From NCBI RefSeq assembly GCF_030272615.1, contig NC_081414.1, positions 577,001 through 641,000 on the forward strand: DNA of 64,000 nucleotides, given 5' to 3'. The notes beneath the pieces are model-generated. The model had not been told where the DNA came from. It saw only the letters and a program-made list of their open reading frames with translations, and did no database searches. This document shows positions 58,404 to 64,000 of this stretch, piece after piece. The position numbers and the translations under genes are program-made. Source of the stretch: Cryptomeria japonica. Lineage: Eukaryota > Streptophyta > Pinopsida > Cupressales > Cupressaceae. The first letter of the stretch is position 1. Each line of letters begins with the position of its first letter.

Positions 58404-60873
58404 ATGGACACAAACAGGAATAAGGCGGATTGGAGAAAACCGTTACAGCCGTTAGAAGACAAGTTAGAGGGAGGGCGAAGAACTTCAGAATCAAGTGCAG
58501 ACATAGGCAAGCGAGTTTTGCCATCTGGTGTGCGTATTGCAGGCAACCTCAGGATGAGCAGCACTCAGAAAAGCAGGAAGCACCGTCCAAAAATCCAGTC
58601 AACAAAGGACAAGGAAGAGGTAACAACGGACAATATTGTGTTTGAGGGTCTTAATGGAATAGACTGCAGGAATTGGTGGGCGAAGACACCTCACGACGAC
58701 GCAATAGAGAAAAATCTTTGCCAGGCACAGGTACATTGGGTTGTCCAAATGCCAGTTTTCTGCATAAAAGATTTTGAGGTGGTTTTGTGTGCCATGATTG
58801 GTAGCTATGATAGACACCGCCAGCAGTCTGTATTTGACTATCAGCACCAGCGGATAACTGTTTCTTTCACGGCAAGCGAGTTCAGCAGGGTGTTTGGCAT
58901 AGCGGGGTTGAAAGGGAAAAAAATCGGTACTTCACAGAAAATCACTCCAGAAAACCGTGCCTCCTTGCTACAGTTGATGTTGCGGGATAACCTCACACAG
59001 GCAGAAAAAGATAGTCTCAAAAGTACCAGTAAGAGTAGGGAGGTCAAGAAAACATTTTTGGCGAAGGGAGTATGGCGATGCTGCTTGTTCGTAGTAAAGA
59101 GTCGCCTTACAGGTGCCAGTCGCGCGTCTGACATAGCTATTGCACAAATAGTGTTGATGAATGGGCTGCACAATGGGGTGGTGTATGATTGGGCATTATT
59201 GCTAGCGGATAGGATGGACGAGTTCATGACTCTATAGTACAAGAAATTTTACATGCCACATCACACCATTGGGTTATTTCTCGATGCAGTCTGCACGCAG
59301 ATCACCCCAGGCTCACAGCCATTGGTGCCACAGGGTCGTGTTGCACCGGACCAGCTGCCTATATTCTACTGGTCGCATTTGGATGTCTTGGCACATGGCG
59401 CGGAGGGACGTCTGGGCACTAAAAGGAAGAAGCCTGCCATGTCAGAAACAGAGTCCGACACAGAAGAGTTTGACGCAGAGGAGGATGCTGATAGCGGCAT
59501 GGAGGAATCTGTCGAGACCTCCAAGTTGAGCGGAGGGAGTTTTCGGTTGGCAGGTAGAGGGGGTGACTAGTTGCTTGAAGAGGAGGTAGTTGAATCGGCA
59601 GGCACATAAGGGTCCGTTCTTGCATCGCACCTGCTCGGGTCCAGTTTACACCAGCACACTTATCGGAGACTTGTCAGTTGGCGGTGCCACGGTCATTCGG
59701 AACAGTCAGCGTAATCACCACGGTGCCAGTACCTAGCTTTGGGCAGCCTCGGGTGACGATAGCTATGGCACCACCGAGGGTCGAGACCACAACAGGGATC
59801 GACTCTGGGGTGGCCTCAATTCAGCAGGATGGGCTGGGTATCTTGGCGAGTGCAGGGGCTTCCATGGAGTAGGATGTGTCGAGTGTGCCAGGTTATATGC
59901 AGGAGGTAATGATGGAAGGAGGCCCTCTCTAGGATGACCTCAGTGTTTGGTTGAGTCGTTACCAGCGCACACCCGTAGCACCTGTGGGGGAGGCCACTCT
60001 ATCTCTAGGCAGGGAGATGCATTCCCTGGATATCATTGATCTCGAGGAGGGGAGTTCTCCCAGTAGTAGGGCGCTTCAGAGGGTTGCTTCACCCTCGTCG
60101 GAGGTAGTAACCAGTCCTTACAGAGAGGAGGGGGTGCCCGTGGGAGTGCAGCAGGGTGTTGGAGAGTTTGAGCAGTTCATTGCCGAGATGATTCTAGGAG
60201 CATACGGCTTGTGACATCTGCGAGACTTCAGGAGGATGCCGCTATGGTTGAGTGGATGGAGAGGTTGTTGACCTTTGCCCGCACCGGATGCAGAGAAGAG
60301 TTTGGGAGGTGTTTTGAGTCTGCCGGGTGGCCTGAGACGGAGAACCTGGGGATGTTGGAGGCTTGGCGCCTCACTGAGGGGGTTAGCGAGACGCGGATGC
60401 AGTCCTTGTTGAGAGAGGTGGAGAATGCCTTCCGCGAAGGCTATCTTGAGCTCTAGAGGACACAACACATGGCATCCACAGCTGAGGCCTTGTGCGTAGC
60501 AGTAGTGACTGCTCGGGAGGAGCTGACTGCCAGATTTCGGGAGGTTGAGGCTACCATGGCACAGATTCAGACAACGATGGACATTCTGGTAGCAGATAAG
60601 TCTGCCTTTGTTATGCAGTTGGAAGAGGAAAGGGCATCCAGAGCGCGGTTAGAGACTCGATTGGTCAGTGCATTGGAGAGCGTGGACAAGAAGGATAAGG
60701 AGGTGTTGGAGGTAGCCTATATGGTAAAGACTGCAATGGAGAGGCAGAAGGTGGCAAAACAGGATCTGAAGAGGAGGACAGAGCAAGTGTACGAGCTGCA
60801 TGGGCGATTGGCGTCCACCACTACACCACCACTGGCGCCTTCTTCATCAGGGACACCCTCTGCACCCCCTTAG
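58404..60873 (+). pseudogene. Accessory ORF between dyads and 3' LTR
   Basis: About 820 codons in five open pieces: 58404-59237, 59253-59570, 59678-59872, 59951-60214, and 60211-60873 with a stop at 60456. The first break is CAG to TAG at 59235-59237 (the other arm has CAG). The N-terminal part is as in the left arm. The middle is acidic and Ser-rich (ESDTEEFDAEEDADS near 59450; DIIDLEEGSS near 60030). The C-terminal part is a long coiled coil (60490-60800: REELTARFREVEATMAQI, LEEERASRARLETRL) with a Pro/Ser end. Its location just before a polypurine tract and 3' LTR is like the extra 3' ORF of Athila or Tat elements. Function unknown. Confidence 0.75.
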
Positions 60874-60926
60874 TTTTTGATTTTGGGTTTTGTAGTAAGC
60901 AATGTATTCTCCCCAGTTTGTTGTAA

Positions 60927-61024
60927 GTCGTCTGGAGATGACCTTCCCCAGTGATTTGTTGTTTTGGGTTTCAGTTTTGCTTGTACATCATTCCCATTTT
61001 GGTTGTCTGTCGTCCGGAGACGAC
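60927..61024. promoter_or_regulatory. Pair of GTCGTC...GACGAC dyads before the 3' LTR
   Basis: GTCGTCTGGAGATGAC (60927-60942) and GTCGTCCGGAGACGAC (61009-61024), 82 bp apart. The second is a near-perfect palindrome. An equivalent stands at 47463-47478 in the related element. Confidence 0.6.
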
Positions 61025-61045
61025 ATTTGTTTTTGGCGGGAATGA

Positions 61046-61297
61046 TGTTGTCAGGTAATTAAGCATTAAGGTAAATTGTGTTAGCATCGACAGTTAACTC
61101 GTCGGTTGTCGACAGTTGGCACCGGTTAATTGACCAGACTCCTTTATATTGTATATGTTTCTAGTCTGTGGACATGCTATTGTAATGGAACATATTGCAA
61201 TCATTGTATGTACTGTCTTATTATGAATCAATAGAACACTTGTGAGTTCCATATATTCTGTGTACTTCTGTCATTTATGCAATGTCTTAACCTGACA
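61046..61297 (+). repeat. 3' LTR of the element carrying the right-arm ORF
   Basis: Starts TGTTGTCAGG, like the LTR start TGTTGTCGGG at 47442 (minus), and ends CTTAACCTGACA, complementary to its own TGTCAGG start. TATA-like TTTATATT at 61143-61150. The matching 5' LTR was not found in the window, so boundaries rest on termini and the relative at 47129. Confidence 0.6.
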
Positions 61298-62438
61298 CCC
61301 TACGGGGAAAACAAACATGAGCTTATCTTGGGAAAACCCTCCACCTGAGGGTGAAAAACCGAGCCCACTCAAAAATGAACTTTATTATATCTCTGAAAAT
61401 GAATACAACTGTTGATAGTTTCAGATTACTATCAATCACAATAAGATAAGTTTGATTCTCTACAAATCAATCATGACAATGAAGTCAAGTTATACATCTC
61501 ATATACATTCTATAAACCTTCATAAGACTGAAAACTTTGAACACAGAAAACATATAATATTACTGATCTGACATACTACATACACAATGTTCTCAACTCG
61601 CTACAAGACAAACAAGAGAAGCCAGCAATATATAACTATCCATCTGCTGAAGAAGAAGAGCCTCGAAAATGGAAGGCGATGAATATAAAGAATCGGAATT
61701 GCAAGTGAAGAGACTTCACGAAGGAAGAGGAAAAGACACTGACAACCACATCTTCACCGACAGCCACAACTTCACTGACAGCCACATAGACATGAAAAGT
61801 CACCAACAGCCACAAAGACATCTTCACCGACAAGAAACATGAAAAGAAAACGGAAGCCAATGAGCCGAAGCAGGATAAATAAAGGTAACTGAATCCACAA
61901 GATAAATAAGAGACGTTGCACTTTGGATCTCTAACGCAGCTATAACTTCAACAAATATGAATGTCAATAATCTCCCCCTTTGGCATTGATGTCAAATCAC
62001 AAAACAATTCCACAACCAAAAAGAAACCAGAATCTGAAACACATCAAGTCTGACCAAAATGAAATCAGAATCTGAAAATGAAATGATATGAAACACTGTT
62101 GTCATAAAGCATCTGCAACATAGCTGACAAAACTCGAAACACTGAAGTCTACCAAATTGAATACATTGAAAGATCAAAATATCAAAACATTGTCAAAACA
62201 TCAAAACATTGTCAATCACCAAATCTGAATCAACAACATCACAACTATCTGAGTCGGAAAATTGGAAACCATCACAACCATCTGAATCTGAAAATACACA
62301 GCAAACTGAATCACCGCTATTTTCTCCCCCTTTGACATCAATGACAAAGGGATGGGGGATGAAAGATAGAAACAAGAATATACTCCCCCTAAGCAGATGT
62401 GAGTGTGAAGCTAAAGTTAGGACGGCAAAGGCCTCAAG

Positions 62439-63981
62439 CTATGAACGAAGAAGTTCAAAAGTTGCCGTAAAAAGAGGTTTCGTAAAGATATCAACCAACT
62501 GTTGTTTAGTATTAACATACTCATGACAAACTTCATGATCAACAACCCGTTCTTTGAAAAAATGATATTTGATAGAGATATACTTAGTGCGTGGATGAAG
62601 AACAAGATTTTTGGAAATGTTGATAGCACTAGAGTTATCACAAAATATTGAAACGAGACAATCAAATACCACCTTCAAATCTATGAGGGTTTGCTTCATC
62701 CACAAAACTTGTGTGCAACAAGAGGCAACAACAACATCTTCAGCCTCTGCTGTAGACAAAGTTACAGAATCCTGTTTCTTACTCAACCATGCAATTAGCC
62801 TGCTCTCCATAAGGAATGCACCACCACTTGGGCTGTTGATTTTCTTACATTACTAGGATCACAAGAATATGACAAGAAGATGACCATGCACAGTAATCAT
62901 AGGGTGTGCTTGTTGAACTGCGGGCAATGATTCAGATCATTGTTGCCCTCCCTACCATAGACTATATATTGATATCGTCTACCCTGAGCACGAAATTATG
63001 TCTCTAATATATATATTTCAAATACGAATAGCAAGATGATTAAGTACAAAGGCCAATGTGAATCGCTTCACTCCTTGAAGTTATATGCTTAGATCAATCT
63101 ACAATGTACAACTGTGTATGCTGTCCGTACTGCATTAATGTCTCCAACCTATGAAGAATGTTTTTGATCAGCCAAGTAGTGTATTCTCTCTCGGAAGGAA
63201 TGATTTTGTTGAAGATGATTGAATTCGATCTGCAATATATATGAAGGTCGATTTTTTGATTTATGTGCCTGATTGAAGATACCGATCACAGAATGAGAAT
63301 GTGTGCTTGAAGATGAGATCAATTTCTTTGCACAAAATTGTTCATGAACTGGTTGGATGATAATCCTATCTGCTGATAGTCTGATTTGCATATGATAACA
63401 ATGTTCGATCTTTATGGGGAGAGAACGATCTGTTGTATATTAATCGATCCATGGAGGAGAGGGATAACCGATCCACATATACCCATGCGTGGGTGTCTTC
63501 AAACAGCATGTCCACACCAAACAACATGTCTCGTTGTCAAGAGTCGGCTCTACATCAACCGATATGACTTTCTTCAAGGGTGATGGGTAAGACACTAATC
63601 GGTTTGGTTCATAACAATCATTATATTGCACATCTTAATTAATCGCTTAATGGTTATTATATTGACCATATAAAATGTGTAAGGCGGATAGGCCATTCAC
63701 ACATTTTCATGTGCCTCATCAGCTTGAAGGATCCGACCGTAGCAATTTCATTAACGGGTGCTTCGTCTATCATCAACACAACCTGCCCAGTTGGCATCTA
63801 TATATGCTGTCAAGGTAAAATCATTAGTCCTAGGATACCATAAACCAAAATCTATAGTACCTTTGAGATACCTGAAAATCCATTTAACTGCATTAAGATG
63901 TGACACCTTAGGAGCGGCCTGAAAATGAACAACCATACAAATAGATTGCATAATATCATGTCTTGATGTTGTGAGATACAA
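62439..63981 (-). pseudogene. copia RT/RNase H, interrupted
   Basis: 63981 to 63751 encodes YLTTSRHDIM, HLNAVKWIFRYLKGTIDFG, then YIDANWAGCVDDRRST, the start of copia RNase H with its first Asp. The frame breaks at the insertion and resumes near 62830 with GGAFLMESRLIAWLSKKQDS, TLSTAEAEDVV (active Glu; usual Tyr changed to Asp), FCDNSSAINISKN (Asp) and QLVDIFTKPL, the family's C-terminal signature. RT and RNase H copy RNA to DNA and remove the template. The copy is disrupted. Confidence 0.88.
62834..63755. mobile_element. About 0.9-kb insertion in copia RNase H
   Basis: The coding frame is cut between ST and GGAF of the conserved DDRxSTSGGAF block. The insert starts TGTTGATTTTC and ends near TTTCATTAAC, suggesting a solo LTR with TGTT/AACA-type ends. 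A clean TSD was not found (gggc on the left, gggt on the right), so its class and exact ends are open. Confidence 0.5.
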
Positions 63982-64000
63982 TAGATTGCCTATCAGTGAC

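Larger units (their letters stand above)
56482..59776. repeat. Large inverted repeat, arms about 1.6 kb
   Basis: Left arm 56482-58091, right arm 58184-59776, spacer 92 bp. In one hand-compared stretch of about 235 nt I counted about 14 differences (roughly 94% identity). Each arm holds a TATA box and the N-terminal two thirds of the accessory ORF, both pointing outward. Confidence 0.88.
61300..64000 (-). mobile_element. Ty1/copia element, 3' part; continues beyond the window
   Basis: Minus strand, from the right edge: end of RT and start of RNase H (63751-63981), an insertion (about 62834-63755), the rest of RNase H (62439-62830), a non-coding 3' region, a polypurine tract (complement of tctccccctttgg, 61970-61982), then a 3' LTR starting near 61966. 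The LTR's outer end is uncertain (about 61298). Blocks ggggaaaac and gggaaaaccctcc (61304-61345) recall other copia LTRs in the window. Confidence 0.75.

Noticed and set aside
57813..58564. Frames crossing the centre of the inverted repeat on both strands
   Set aside because: They are mirror images produced by the palindrome and lie in the promoter region of the accessory ORF.

Overview
The window looks like plant nuclear DNA dominated by retrotransposons, most likely from a large-genome gymnosperm. The reasons are old LTR elements nested several levels deep, very long LTRs, diverged LTR pairs and almost no host genes. The species is an inference; nothing in the sequence fixes it. I found no rRNA, tRNA or CRISPR array. 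Most of the window resolves into LTR elements whose ends could be placed to the base from TG...CA termini and 5-bp target-site duplications (TSDs).

Nest 1 (2542-25946). A Ty3/gypsy-type element with a gag remnant (LTRs about 1.17 and 1.19 kb) has its left LTR split by a 1.7-kb solo LTR (3096-20323, TSD ATATG). That solo LTR is itself split by a complete 15.5-kb Ty3/gypsy element (3289-18827, TSD AATGA) with 4.8-kb LTRs, a PBS and decayed gag, protease, RNase H-like domain, RT, RNase H and integrase. A LINE RT fragment (26671-28145, minus) and one possible host exon (28438-28838) follow.

Nest 2 (30567-46652). A 375-bp TRIM (TSD GATGG) is split by an 8.1-kb solo LTR (30824-46529, TSD CCCTG/ACCTG). 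That solo LTR is split by a 7.6-kb solo LTR (33211-40801, TSD GAACC) and by a 1.74-kb solo LTR (41514-43252, TSD CACGA). The 7.6-kb LTR contains an uninterrupted reading frame of about 1060 codons.

Right part. 47129-53338 is a minus-strand Ty3/gypsy deletion derivative (TSD ATCAT). 53594-54928 is a solo LTR (TSD AGCCA) that splits a possible minus-strand exon. 56482-59776 is a 1.6-kb-arm inverted repeat whose arms encode the same accessory protein, running on into a short 3' LTR at about 61046-61297. 61300-64000 is the 3' end of a minus-strand Ty1/copia element.

The main discovery is one accessory protein family that occurs in four diverged element families here. In three of them (3289 element, 7.6-kb LTR, 8.1-kb LTR) the gene lies inside the LTR, upstream of the classical LTR TATA box, that is in U3, so solo LTRs still carry it. 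In the fourth (47129 and 58184 elements) it sits between integrase and the 3' LTR. In every family the gene is preceded by a cluster of short imperfect inverted repeats whose sequence is family-specific. In the 7.6-kb LTR these form an array with a period of about 166 bp. I suggest a self-recognising accessory module (protein plus cognate repeated dyads) that was moved into the LTR by an upstream shift of the polypurine tract. The function is inference.
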